From: CAZJDV01 sp964544865
GTDB lineage: Bacteria > Chloroflexota > Dehalococcoidia > Lucifugimonadales > CAJWER01
Assembly (NCBI GenBank): GCA_964544865.1
Contig: CAZJDV010000017.1
Span: 1-34,411, forward strand
Length of the DNA: 34,411 nt
Direction of reading: 5' to 3'
The notes beneath the pieces were generated by a model. It was not told where the DNA came from. It did no database searches and saw only the letters and a program-made list of their open reading frames with translations. The translations under genes were made by a program, and so were the position numbers. Each line of letters starts with the position of its first letter. Within the stretch, counting starts at the first letter, position 1. Positions 16,387-23,927 of the stretch are shown piece by piece.

Positions 16387-17616
16387 GTGAATAACATGGT
16401 GTTGCAGCTATTTCGCAAATCCGAAATGTGGAAGACGCACAAGCTCAAGGACAGCTATGACGTCGTCATAGTCGGCGCCGGCGTACACGGGCTCTCTACC
16501 GCGTACTACCTGGGCAAGTTGGGCGTCAAGAACATCGCCGTGCTCGAGAAGAGCTATATCGGCGGGGGCGGCAGCGCCAGAAGCACAGCCATCATCCGCT
16601 CCAACTACCTGACGACCGAGGGCATCCCATTCTTTCGCGAGAGCCACAAGCTCTACGAGAAGCTGGCGCAGGACCTCGAGTACAACCTGTTGTTCAACCA
16701 AATGGGCCGGCTGGACATCGGACACACCGAATCGGCCGTGTACTGGCTCAGGCTCCGGGCCGAATTCAATCAGCTCCTGGACGTGGACAGCCGAGTTATC
16801 AGCCCGGACGAGATCAAGGAGCTGGTCCCGCCGATCGATCTGCGACAGGACAAGCCGCTGCCCATCCTGGCGGCGCTGTACCATCCCCCGGCCGGGGTCG
16901 TGCGCCACGACGCCGTGGTCTGGGGGTACGCCCGCGGCGCCGACCGGCTCGGGGCTGAAATACATCCCTTCACCGAGGTGATCGGAATCACCCGCGAGAA
17001 CGGCAGGGTAACGGGTGTCGACACGAGCGCGGGCCATGTAAGGGCCAACACGGTCGTCAGCGCGACGGCGGGCTGGAGCTCGACCATATCCGCGATGGTC
17101 GGACTGGACCTGCCTATCAATACCTTCCCGCTGCAGGCCTGCGTGACCGAGGCCGTCAAGCCCTATATCCACACGACCATCTCGTCCGCCGACCTACATG
17201 TGTACGTCTACCAGACAGACCGCGGGGAGCTCGTCATCGGCGGCGCGGTGGACCCCTACTCTACCTACAGCCAGCGCTCGACTCTGAACATGCTTGAGGA
17301 GCTCGCCGTCCACGCCCTGGAACTGTTGCCCGAGCTGCGAAATGTCAAGATCATGAGGCAGTGGACCGGTCTGTGCGACATGACCCCCGACTACGCGCCC
17401 ATCATCTCCAGGGTGGACGGCATCGACGGGTTCATCCTGAACTGCGGCTGGGGCACCTGGGGATTCAAGGCGGCGCCAATCTCGGGAAAGTGCACCGCGG
17501 AGATGATAGCCACCGGAAAGACGCCGTCGCTCATCAGGGCCTTCGGCCTCGACAGATTCGACAACGGCCGTCTCATAAACGAGCGCGCCGCAGCCATCGC
17601 CGCGGCGATCCATTAG
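16387..17616 (+). CDS. soxB: Sarcosine-oxidase-type beta subunit (FAD/FMN amine oxidoreductase)
   Basis: A 409-residue member of the D-amino-acid-oxidase fold that oxidises the amine. The FAD motif DVVIVGAGVHGLSTAYYLGK (about 24-43) is intact, followed by SARSTAIIRSNYLTTEG. His174 lies in VVRHDAVVWGYARGAD, the position that matches the histidine covalently bound to FMN (about residue 173) in heterotetrameric sarcosine oxidase. The C-terminal FAD-closing motif is NCGWGTWGFKAAPISG. The first in-frame start is GTG 16387; ATG 16396 is a good alternative. The beta gene normally comes first (soxBDAG or mgdABCD), whereas here it is last. The substrate (sarcosine, N-methylglutamate or another secondary amine) is inferred from the mgs/gmaS genes upstream. 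Confidence 0.9.
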   Translation: MNNMVLQLFRKSEMWKTHKLKDSYDVVIVGAGVHGLSTAYYLGKLGVKNIAVLEKSYIGGGGSARSTAIIRSNYLTTEGIPFFRESHKLYEKLAQDLEYNLLFNQMGRLDIGHTESAVYWLRLRAEFNQLLDVDSRVISPDEIKELVPPIDLRQDKPLPILAALYHPPAGVVRHDAVVWGYARGADRLGAEIHPFTEVIGITRENGRVTGVDTSAGHVRANTVVSATAGWSSTISAMVGLDLPINTFPLQACVTEAVKPYIHTTISSADLHVYVYQTDRGELVIGGAVDPYSTYSQRSTLNMLEELAVHALELLPELRNVKIMRQWTGLCDMTPDYAPIISRVDGIDGFILNCGWGTWGFKAAPISGKCTAEMIATGKTPSLIRAFGLDRFDNGRLINERAAAIAAAIH

Positions 17617-17626
17617 GGGATACAGA

Positions 17627-17735
17627 GTTTCACAGCGGAGAGCGCGGAGGTAAGAGAGATTCTATAGTAAGATTTCAGCACAGTGAGCCAACGGTGGAGC
17701 AATAATGATGTTCCACCGCGCTCTCTGCGGTGAAC
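17627..17735. repeat. Imperfect inverted repeat between convergent genes
   Basis: A 24-base arm (17627-17650, containing GGAGAGCGCGG) pairs with 17711-17735 (containing CCGCGCTCTC), with about three mismatches and one gap and 60 bases between. It fills the space between soxB and the convergent dipeptidase. It could act as a two-way transcription stop or be a small non-autonomous repeat. A related tract, GGAGAGCGCAGAG, lies at about 6688-6700 after the PPOX gene. Confidence 0.5.
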
Positions 17736-17741
17736 GGCGCC

Positions 17742-18746
17742 CTAACCTCTCCACACCTCCCTGAGCAGCCTCACCCAGTTGCCGCCGAGGACCTTGGCTG
17801 TGTCCTCTTGTGTGTAGCCTCGGTTTAGCAGTTCCGTGGCGATGTTAGGCATCTTGTCAGGCGTCTCCAGGCCCTCCGGGTGGATCGGGACGTCGGGGTA
17901 GCTCAGCCGCCTCTCTAGGAATTTGGTGCCTTGCTGCGACATGAGCACGTCGAACCACTCCTTGGTCTGGCCCTGCGTGTAGTCGGTGCCTATTCCCACG
18001 TGGTCGATGCCGACCCTCTCCACCATGTCCTCCAGCGCGTCGGCGAAGTCCGGCAGAGTGGACTCCCAGCCCTTCCGCAGAAACGGCGGCCAGGCGGTGG
18101 CGCCGATGACGCCGCCCTTCTCCGCTATCAGCTTTAGCGCGTCGTCGGCCTTGTTTCGCGGGTGGTCGAGGAAAGAGCGGGCGTTGGCGTGGGTGCAGGC
18201 CACCGGCTGCTCCGAGAGCTCGATGGCCTCCAGCGTCGTACGGTCGCCCACGTGCGACAGATCGATCAGGATACCCAGCCGGTTCATCTCCTTGACGGCG
18301 TCAACGCCGAAGTGGCTGAGCCCTTCGTCGTTGCGCTCCCAGCAGCCGTTGCCCAGCAGGTTCCGCTCGTTGTAGGTGAGCTGGATGATGCGGACCCCGA
18401 GCCTGTGAAACAGGTCCAGTCTGTCTAGGTCGTTCTCGATGGGTGTAGCGTTCTGCCATCCGAGGATGACGCCGGTCTTGCCGTCTTTCTTGGCCTGAAG
18501 GATATCCTCGGCCGCCGTCACCTGGACCACGGTATCGGAGCGCTCCCTGAACCTCCGCAGCCATGCGGAGATGTTGTCCATGGCTCCGGTGTACTTCTCC
18601 CACACGGCGATGGTCGCGTTGATGGCCGTGACGTTTCCAGAATCGAGACTCTCGTACACAGCCGGGCTGTCCCAATTGCTAACATTGAGACCGTCTACCA
18701 CGATGGCCTCTTCGTAGATTTTTCCGGCGTTGTCGGTGGTTGCCAC
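17742..18746 (-). CDS. M19 membrane-dipeptidase family protein, divergent metal site
   Basis: A 334-residue protein of the renal dipeptidase (peptidase M19) family of zinc-dependent TIM-barrel peptidases. GTG 18746 is chosen: GGAGGAG sits 3 bases before it, and the promoter (18783-18811) lies downstream of the first possible ATG at 18833. Family parts include LGVRIIQLTYNERNLLGNG, DLSHVGDRT and ACTHANARSFLDHPRN, which supply the two later histidines, and GIGTDYT. The usual first-metal motif HxD after VDG is replaced (VDGLNVSNWD), and the bridging Glu region reads GWQNATPIEND. This matches an M19 subgroup I recognise from bacteria, so activity may remain with altered metals or substrate. It may hydrolyse dipeptides, which is an inference only. 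Confidence 0.85.
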   Translation of the reverse strand: MATTDNAGKIYEEAIVVDGLNVSNWDSPAVYESLDSGNVTAINATIAVWEKYTGAMDNISAWLRRFRERSDTVVQVTAAEDILQAKKDGKTGVILGWQNATPIENDLDRLDLFHRLGVRIIQLTYNERNLLGNGCWERNDEGLSHFGVDAVKEMNRLGILIDLSHVGDRTTLEAIELSEQPVACTHANARSFLDHPRNKADDALKLIAEKGGVIGATAWPPFLRKGWESTLPDFADALEDMVERVGIDHVGIGTDYTQGQTKEWFDVLMSQQGTKFLERRLSYPDVPIHPEGLETPDKMPNIATELLNRGYTQEDTAKVLGGNWVRLLREVWRG

Positions 18747-18782
18747 TTGCTCCTCCGGCGATGTTCTTGTGAGGCGATGCGT

Positions 18783-18811
18783 ATCATAGTCATGCTTGCG
18801 CAGCGTGTCAA
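18783..18811 (-). promoter_or_regulatory. Near-consensus sigma-70 promoter of the dipeptidase gene
   Basis: On the minus strand TTGACA (18811-18806) and TATGAT (18788-18783) are exactly 17 bases apart. Expected transcription begins about 30 bases before GTG 18746, which supports that start. Confidence 0.85.
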
Positions 18812-18843
18812 ACCTGGCTCGGATGGATCGCATACATATCTCG

Positions 18844-18872
18844 TTGACGCATAGCTTAAACGTGTCTACGAT
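18844..18872 (+). promoter_or_regulatory. Promoter of the AIM24-like gene
   Basis: TTGACG (18844-18849) and TACGAT (18867-18872) are 17 bases apart, about 38 bases before ATG 18910. It is divergent from the dipeptidase promoter, with 32 bases between the two -35 boxes, so one regulator could serve both. Confidence 0.65.
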
Positions 18873-18909
18873 TGTTCACGTCCTGACGCGCAGCTAATGA
18901 GCCTCGTGG

Positions 18910-19587
18910 ATGGCAGGTCCAATGGAATTCGAAATCGACGGGAATCCGGACTACGGGCAGCTAGGTCCGGACGAGAGGTTCATCGCAGAGGGCGGCGCCA
19001 TGGTCTGGATGAGTGACAACCTGGAGCTGACGACCTCCGCCCGCGGCGGGGCGCTATCCGGGCTCAAGAGGGCCGTCCTCACGGGCGAGAGCTTTTTTCA
19101 AAACACGTTCAAGGCCCAGAGGGGACCTGGACTCCTCGGGCTCGCTCCGGCCCAGCCCGGCGACATAGTCGCCCACGACCTCGACGATGACGAGTTGCTG
19201 CTAGAGAAAGGTGCATACCTTGCCTCTACCGCCGGCCTAGCCACCAACGCAGACTTCCAGGGCCTTAGGGGCCTGTTCAACGAGGGGCTGTTCGTGCTGC
19301 GAGTCTCGGGCACGGGGACCCTGTACTTCAATGGATACGGCGACATCGAGGAGGTTGAGGTCGACGGCACCTATATCGTCGACAACGGCCATGCCGTCGC
19401 CTGGGAACCCGCCCTGGACTACGAGCTGACCCGCGCCGCCAGCATAAGGTCGTTCTTTTTCTCCGACCAGATACTTATGCGGTTCAGCGGCCAGGGCAAG
19501 CTCTGGGTACAGTCGAGGAATCCCCGGACCCTCGCCGACTGGGTATACCCGTTCCGCCATAAGAGGCAGCAGAAATCCAACAACTGA
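18910..19587 (+). CDS. AIM24 / TIGR00266 family protein
   Basis: A 225-residue soluble beta-rich protein. It matches the AIM24 (TIGR00266) family, named after a yeast mitochondrial protein but widespread in bacteria with no settled biochemical role. Typical segments are FIAEGGAMVWMSDNLELTT (about 25-43), AVLTGESFFQNTFKAQRGPG (about 57-76), GLFVLRVSGTGTLYFNGYGD (about 128-147) and KLWVQSRNP near the end. There is no signal peptide or membrane helix. It has its own promoter and is followed 115 bases later by the acetamidase gene, which may be co-transcribed. ATG 18910 fits the promoter; ATG 18922 is also possible. No ribosome binding site stands out. Confidence 0.8.
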   Translation: MAGPMEFEIDGNPDYGQLGPDERFIAEGGAMVWMSDNLELTTSARGGALSGLKRAVLTGESFFQNTFKAQRGPGLLGLAPAQPGDIVAHDLDDDELLLEKGAYLASTAGLATNADFQGLRGLFNEGLFVLRVSGTGTLYFNGYGDIEEVEVDGTYIVDNGHAVAWEPALDYELTRAASIRSFFFSDQILMRFSGQGKLWVQSRNPRTLADWVYPFRHKRQQKSNN

Positions 19588-19702
19588 TTGACGCGCGCCG
19601 CCCACGTGGGTCTGCCGTCCCGCCCGCGACCCCTCCACGATCCGGACCTGACCGGCTTCACCGATGACCTCTGCAACTCCTTTCGGCCACGGAGGCACAG
19701 CC

Positions 19703-20668
19703 ATGCAGCGTATTGTGCGAGACCAGGCGATGGAGTACGAGTTCGACCACCACCATCCGCCGAAGATGCGAGTCGAGCAGGGTGAGAGCTTCGTGGTCGA
19801 GACCGAGGACGCCGGCTCCGGCCTGATACGCTCGGCGGATGTCGCTCCCCGCATCATGGACTTCCCCACCCGCAGGTTCGACCCGCCCAAGGGCAATCCC
19901 ATCGGCGGACCTGTATACGTCGAGGGCGCAGAAAGAGGGGACCTACTGGAGGTCACGATCGAGAAGATCGTGGTGGACAGCCAGGGGTTCACAGCCTTTC
20001 GTCCGGGCTCAGGACCGCTGGGCGACTCGTACAGGTGGCGATCGCTGCGCGGTCCATACGTGCACATCGTCAAGCACCTGCCCGGACCGAGCGGCACGAC
20101 CCGCGACGGCAAGGGCGTTCTGAACGACAAGGTGGTCTGGGACCTCCAGCCCATGATCGGCACAATCGGCGTCGCGCCCGGCCGCGAGGTGGAGACCAGC
20201 GCGGTGGGACAGGGCCCGTGGGACGGCAACCTGGACGTCCGCGACATGAAGGAGGGCACCAGGTGCTATCTCAACTGCTATCACGACGGCGGACTTCTGT
20301 ACGTCGGCGACGTCCACGCCAGCCAGGGCGACACGGAGTTCTACGGCACCGCCGATGAGACCAGGGCCGAGCTCACCCTGCGATACCGCGTGATCAAGGA
20401 CAAGCGGATCCCCTTCGTGCGCCTGGAGAAGACCGACAGCATCGTGTCGCTCTACTCGTACCGGCCGCTGGAGGACGCCGTCGAGTTCGCGATAGTCAAC
20501 CTGATGGAGTGGATGGTGACCGAGTACGGCGTGTCGGAGCGCGATGCCTACATGCACACGTGCATCAACCCCGATTTTCGGGTAAACGTCTACCAGATGG
20601 TGCGGCTGGGCAGGATCCAATACACCGTCGGCGCGGAGATCCCGCGCAGGTATCTCGTGCCGGGTTGA
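19703..20668 (+). CDS. Acetamidase/formamidase family amidohydrolase
   Basis: A 321-residue member of the FmdA_AmdA family, which hydrolyses formamide or short aliphatic amides to ammonia and the acid. The ATG at 19703 is preceded by GGAGG at 19690-19694. Family signs are FDHHHPPKMRVEQGESFVVE (about 12-31), DFPTRRFDPPKGNPIGGPVY, VWDLQPMIGTIGVAP, VGQGPWDGNLDVRD (about 171-184), and LLYVGDVHASQGDTEFYG (about 202-219), whose Asp and His are the likely zinc-site residues. Its end, YTVGAEIPRRYL, is also typical. Being near a methylamine-type operon it could recycle formamide-like one-carbon nitrogen compounds, but that link is inference. It converges on flotillin across a hairpin. Confidence 0.88.
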   Translation: MQRIVRDQAMEYEFDHHHPPKMRVEQGESFVVETEDAGSGLIRSADVAPRIMDFPTRRFDPPKGNPIGGPVYVEGAERGDLLEVTIEKIVVDSQGFTAFRPGSGPLGDSYRWRSLRGPYVHIVKHLPGPSGTTRDGKGVLNDKVVWDLQPMIGTIGVAPGREVETSAVGQGPWDGNLDVRDMKEGTRCYLNCYHDGGLLYVGDVHASQGDTEFYGTADETRAELTLRYRVIKDKRIPFVRLEKTDSIVSLYSYRPLEDAVEFAIVNLMEWMVTEYGVSERDAYMHTCINPDFRVNVYQMVRLGRIQYTVGAEIPRRYLVPG

Positions 20669-20698
20669 GCAGGGGCAACCACAGGGGATTGCCCCTGC
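20669..20698. terminator. Hairpin between convergent acetamidase and flotillin genes
   Basis: A 10-bp perfect stem (GCAGGGGCAA at 20669-20678 with its complement at 20689-20698) closes a 10-base loop, starting right after the acetamidase stop. It has no T tract on either strand. A second small hairpin, CGGGCC/GGCCCG, is at 20723-20739. They probably separate the two transcripts. Confidence 0.55.
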
Positions 20699-20743
20699 CA
20701 TAAAGACGGCCTCGGGACGTTTCGGGCCCTCCCGGCCCGGGTG

Positions 20744-22144
20744 CTACTCCTCCGTCTCCTCCGGCTCTGCGGCTCCGTCGTCAGACGCCGGCTCTGGAGA
20801 AGGCGCTCCATCTGTGGTCACAACGCCGGGCAGGCTCTTCAGCGTGCCCAGCAGGTCTATGCCCGTCAGTGACTCGACAAGCGCCGGAAGCTGGGCGATG
20901 GTGTTGGTCACGTCGCGCGTGACCTTGGTCGCTCCAGCCCCGTCCGAATCGCTCCCGCCGGTGCTGATGACGGTGATTCGGTCGGTCTTGGCCAGTGGCT
21001 GGGCCACGGCATTGGCGATCTGCGGCAGTGATTCGAATAGCTGCTGGATCATGGCAGCCTGGCCGTACTCCTTCCATGCGTCGGCTTTCCTCTGCATGGC
21101 TTCGGCCTCGGCGAGGCCCCTGGCCTTGATGGCGTCAGCATCCGCCTGCCCTCTCAGCCTGATGGCCTCGGCATCCGCCTGGGCCTCGGCGAGGACCCGG
21201 GCCTTCTCGCCCTCGGCCACCGTCTCCAGACGGTACCGCTCCGCCTCCGCCGGCCTCCTTACGGTAGCGTCCAACTCCTTCTCCCGGCGCTCTATCTCCT
21301 GGGTCTGGACCTCGACCTGCTTCTGCCGCTCGATCACCTCGACCTGCAGCTCTTCCTCCCTGATCTTCTGCCTGGTCTTGGCCTCCTGCAGTGAGTAGGC
21401 CAGCTCCGCCTCGGCCCTGCGGGCGTTGACCTGCTGGTCGTATCCGGCCTTCTCTGTCGCGTAGTCCCGCTCCGACTGGGCTATCCCGGTGTCCGCCTCG
21501 AACCGGGCGGCCTGGCGCTTCTCGTCCGCCTCGGCCTCCTTTATTCCGGCATCTCGCCTTGCCTCGGCCTCACCGATAGAGGCGTCTCGCTTTGCCTCGG
21601 CCTCACCGATGGCGGCATCTCTCTTGACTTCTTCCGTCCTCCGCACACCCAGGGCCTCCAGATAGCCCTGCTCGTCCTGGATGTCCCGGACCACGAAGCT
21701 CCGGATCTCCAGGCCCAGTCTTGACATGTCCGTGGCGGCCACCTCTCGCACGCGGTCGGCGAATGCGACCCGGTCCCGGTAGATCTGCTCGACCGACATC
21801 TCGCCCAGGATGGCGCGCTGCTGCCCTTCCAGCGTCTGAAGGGCTACGTTCGCGATCTCCGCGGGATCCTTACCGACGAACTGCTCCGCCGCCGTCCTTA
21901 TGGCGTCTGGGGCGCTTCCAACCTTGACCTGAGCGACTCCATCCACGGTGACGGCGACGCCTTCCGAGGTGTACACCTTCGGGGTGCTCACGGTCAGCGT
22001 CATTATCTCCAGGGAGATCCACTGCGCCAATTGAACGATGGGGAGTACGAACTTCCTCCCTCCCACGACTATTACCGGCTCCTTGCCACTGCCCGAGACG
22101 ATAAGCGCCTCGTTCGGACCTGCTTTATGAAATCCTGCCATCAT
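20744..22144 (-). CDS. Flotillin-like SPFH-domain protein
   Basis: A 466-residue SPFH/flotillin scaffold protein that organises membrane microdomains. The N-terminal SPFH domain covers about 1-180 (VYTSEGVAVTVDGVAQVKVG, then FVGKDPAEIANVALQTLEGQ). Residues about 175-380 form a long Ala/Glu-rich helical coiled coil with 11-residue repeats (xxIGEAEAxRD), visible in the DNA as near-identical 33-base units at 21518-21616. The C-terminal tail is acidic. No N-terminal membrane helix is evident, unlike many bacterial flotillins, so it may attach by its short hydrophobic N-terminus, as eukaryotic flotillins do. GGAGG lies 3 bases before the first ATG and 6 before the second (22141), so the second may be used. 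It follows nfeD by 99 bases, a classic pairing. Confidence 0.92.
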   Translation of the reverse strand: MMAGFHKAGPNEALIVSGSGKEPVIVVGGRKFVLPIVQLAQWISLEIMTLTVSTPKVYTSEGVAVTVDGVAQVKVGSAPDAIRTAAEQFVGKDPAEIANVALQTLEGQQRAILGEMSVEQIYRDRVAFADRVREVAATDMSRLGLEIRSFVVRDIQDEQGYLEALGVRRTEEVKRDAAIGEAEAKRDASIGEAEARRDAGIKEAEADEKRQAARFEADTGIAQSERDYATEKAGYDQQVNARRAEAELAYSLQEAKTRQKIREEELQVEVIERQKQVEVQTQEIERREKELDATVRRPAEAERYRLETVAEGEKARVLAEAQADAEAIRLRGQADADAIKARGLAEAEAMQRKADAWKEYGQAAMIQQLFESLPQIANAVAQPLAKTDRITVISTGGSDSDGAGATKVTRDVTNTIAQLPALVESLTGIDLLGTLKSLPGVVTTDGAPSPEPASDDGAAEPEETEE

Positions 22145-22243
22145 TCGCCTCCTTGTTTATTCAGGCGGTCAGCCGACACTATCCATGATTCAGGGCGATG
22201 CTTCCTGCTATTTCGACGCACCAGGACGCACCACGTTCGATCG

Positions 22244-23602
22244 TCACTCACTGTCCTCGATCTCCTTGTCCGCGTAGAGCCTCTCGACTTTGAGAACGTC
22301 GCCATAGACTCCCAGCACCCTAACCTCCTCTCCTTCCCGAATCACGTCGCCATCGTCCGTGGTGGCGGTCCACTCCTTATCGGCGACCCATACCGTGCCC
22401 GACGGCGCGAGATCGGAGGCGGCCACCCCCCATTCCTCTTCCAGGGCCGCATCCGACGGCGAGACGAAGCCAGATGGGGCGNNNNNNNNNNACCTCGCCA
22501 GGCGCATGAATCCGAACAGACTCGCGGCGGCGATGCCCGAAAACGCGGCGATGATCCACGGACTAACCCTGAGGCTGGGCTCCGGGATACTCGGCGTGCT
22601 GAACAGCCCGCCGAAAAGCAGAAAACCCCCAAGGACCAGGCAAACGACGCCCCCCATTCCGAATATGCTCGTGCCCGGCGACACCGTCTCCATGTAGAAC
22701 AGCGCCATCGAAAACAGGAGAAGGCCGACCATCACCCAGTTCACGGGCAGGTTTCCGAAGCCCAGAAACGCCAGGGCCAGGAGTATGACCCCGATCACGC
22801 CGGGTCCGATAACCCCGGGGCTGGTGATCTCCACCATGAGGGCGATGCCGCCGATCACGAACAGCGCGAAGGCAAGGTTCGGGTTGGCCAGAACTCCAAG
22901 AAAGTTGTTGAGCAGGGTGCGCTTGATCTCCCGGACGCCGGCCTCCCTGGTGCGCAAGACCACCTCGCCCGCGGCGGTCTGGGCGGTTTTTCCGTCGACC
23001 TTCGCCAGCAGATCGGCGATGTCCTCGGCTATGAAGTCCACGACATTCATTTCGACCGCCTCGGCGCCGGAATAGGACAGTGCCCTGGTCACGGTCTCCT
23101 CCAACGCCTGGCCGTTTCTTTGCCGCGTTTCCGCAATGCTCCTGATGAAGGCCCTGGTGTCCTGGTTAACCTTCCGGGCTAGGGTCTCGGGGATGTCTTC
23201 CCCCCCTTGGCCGACGGGAGAGGCGGCGCCGATGTTGGTGCCCGGGGCCATCACGGCGAAGCTGGCCGCCGCGGTGATGAAGGTGCCCGCCGATGCGGCC
23301 TGGGCCCCGGAGGGCGACACATACACCGCCACCGGGATACTGGCCCCAAGGATCGCCGTTACCATGTCCCGAGTGGAGCTCAGCAGTCCGCCGGGCGTGT
23401 CCAGCAGGACGATCAGCATCTCGGCGCCGTTTGCGGACGCCTGGTCGATGCCTCGGGCGAGGTGCTGCACGCTGAGCGCGTCAATCGCGCCGTCGATCTT
23501 GAGGGTCTCGACGTGATGATCCGCCGCAAAGGCCGGCGACGAACTGAGCAACAGGACAATAGAACCCAGGATGAAGGCGAGAATCGCAATCGTCCGGCAC
23601 AT
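22244..23602 (-). CDS. Long-form NfeD membrane serine protease, interrupted by an assembly gap
   Basis: About 452 residues including the gap. A signal peptide (1-26, ending AFA) precedes a ClpP-like protease domain with the nucleophile Ser104 in SGAQAASAGTF; Lys144 is the candidate partner Lys. About 4-5 membrane helices follow (about 228-365), and a C-terminal NfeD OB-type domain ends the protein (APSGTVWVADKEWTATTDDG). Such proteins cleave flotillin-partner or stomatin-like proteins at the membrane. Ten N at 22482-22491 fall between the last helix and the OB domain; the frame is kept as written, but the true gap size is unknown. It is transcribed before flotillin from a strong promoter at 23699-23727. 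Confidence 0.9.
   Translation of the reverse strand: MCRTIAILAFILGSIVLLLSSSPAFAADHHVETLKIDGAIDALSVQHLARGIDQASANGAEMLIVLLDTPGGLLSSTRDMVTAILGASIPVAVYVSPSGAQAASAGTFITAAASFAVMAPGTNIGAASPVGQGGEDIPETLARKVNQDTRAFIRSIAETRQRNGQALEETVTRALSYSGAEAVEMNVVDFIAEDIADLLAKVDGKTAQTAAGEVVLRTREAGVREIKRTLLNNFLGVLANPNLAFALFVIGGIALMVEITSPGVIGPGVIGVILLALAFLGFGNLPVNWVMVGLLLFSMALFYMETVSPGTSIFGMGGVVCLVLGGFLLFGGLFSTPSIPEPSLRVSPWIIAAFSGIAAASLFGFMRLARXXXXAPSGFVSPSDAALEEEWGVAASDLAPSGTVWVADKEWTATTDDGDVIREGEEVRVLGVYGDVLKVERLYADKEIEDSE
22482..22491. other. Assembly gap (10 N) within nfeD
   Basis: Ten undetermined bases join two contig ends inside the NfeD coding region. A round 10-N run usually marks a scaffold join of unknown true length, so the residues here and the distance across it should not be trusted. 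Confidence 0.97.
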
Positions 23603-23698
23603 GTGCCCCTACCCTCTTCCAATCCCATCGGATGAGCAGGCCCCGCGCGCCATATGCGACAACGGCGGCGCGTGGATTCGCCCAAGGTCAGTGGCTAC

Positions 23699-23727
23699 AT
23701 GATATGCAGGGCGGGAAACCATGTCAA
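23699..23727 (-). promoter_or_regulatory. Promoter of the nfeD-flotillin operon
   Basis: On the minus strand TTGACA (23727-23722) and TATCAT (23704-23699) are 17 bases apart, giving a start about 90 bases before the nfeD ATG at 23602. It is as close to consensus as the dipeptidase promoter. Confidence 0.8.
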
Positions 23728-23827
23728 CGCCGGTTTCTCCGCCTCGTGTTTCGCCCCGTTCTCCTCTTTGGGCTTTCCGTCCCCTCGGTGCGCCTGGGCA
23801 AACCCATTACCGTCGGCGAGAAGACCA

Positions 23828-23856
23828 TTGACACCAAAGTGCACAGGCGATAAGCT
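23828..23856 (+). promoter_or_regulatory. Possible promoter of the kbl operon
   Basis: A perfect TTGACA (23828-23833) is followed 17 bases later by TAAGCT (23851-23856), a weak -10. It lies 72 bases before the kbl GTG. The 325-base spacer 23603-23927 holds this and the divergent nfeD promoter; the open frames across it have no protein-like composition. Confidence 0.5.
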
Positions 23857-23927
23857 CGACGAAGCATACTGGCCCATGCCGGCTCGCGAGAGCCGCCGGT
23901 CGAACGCCCTCAGGAGGAACAGCATCC

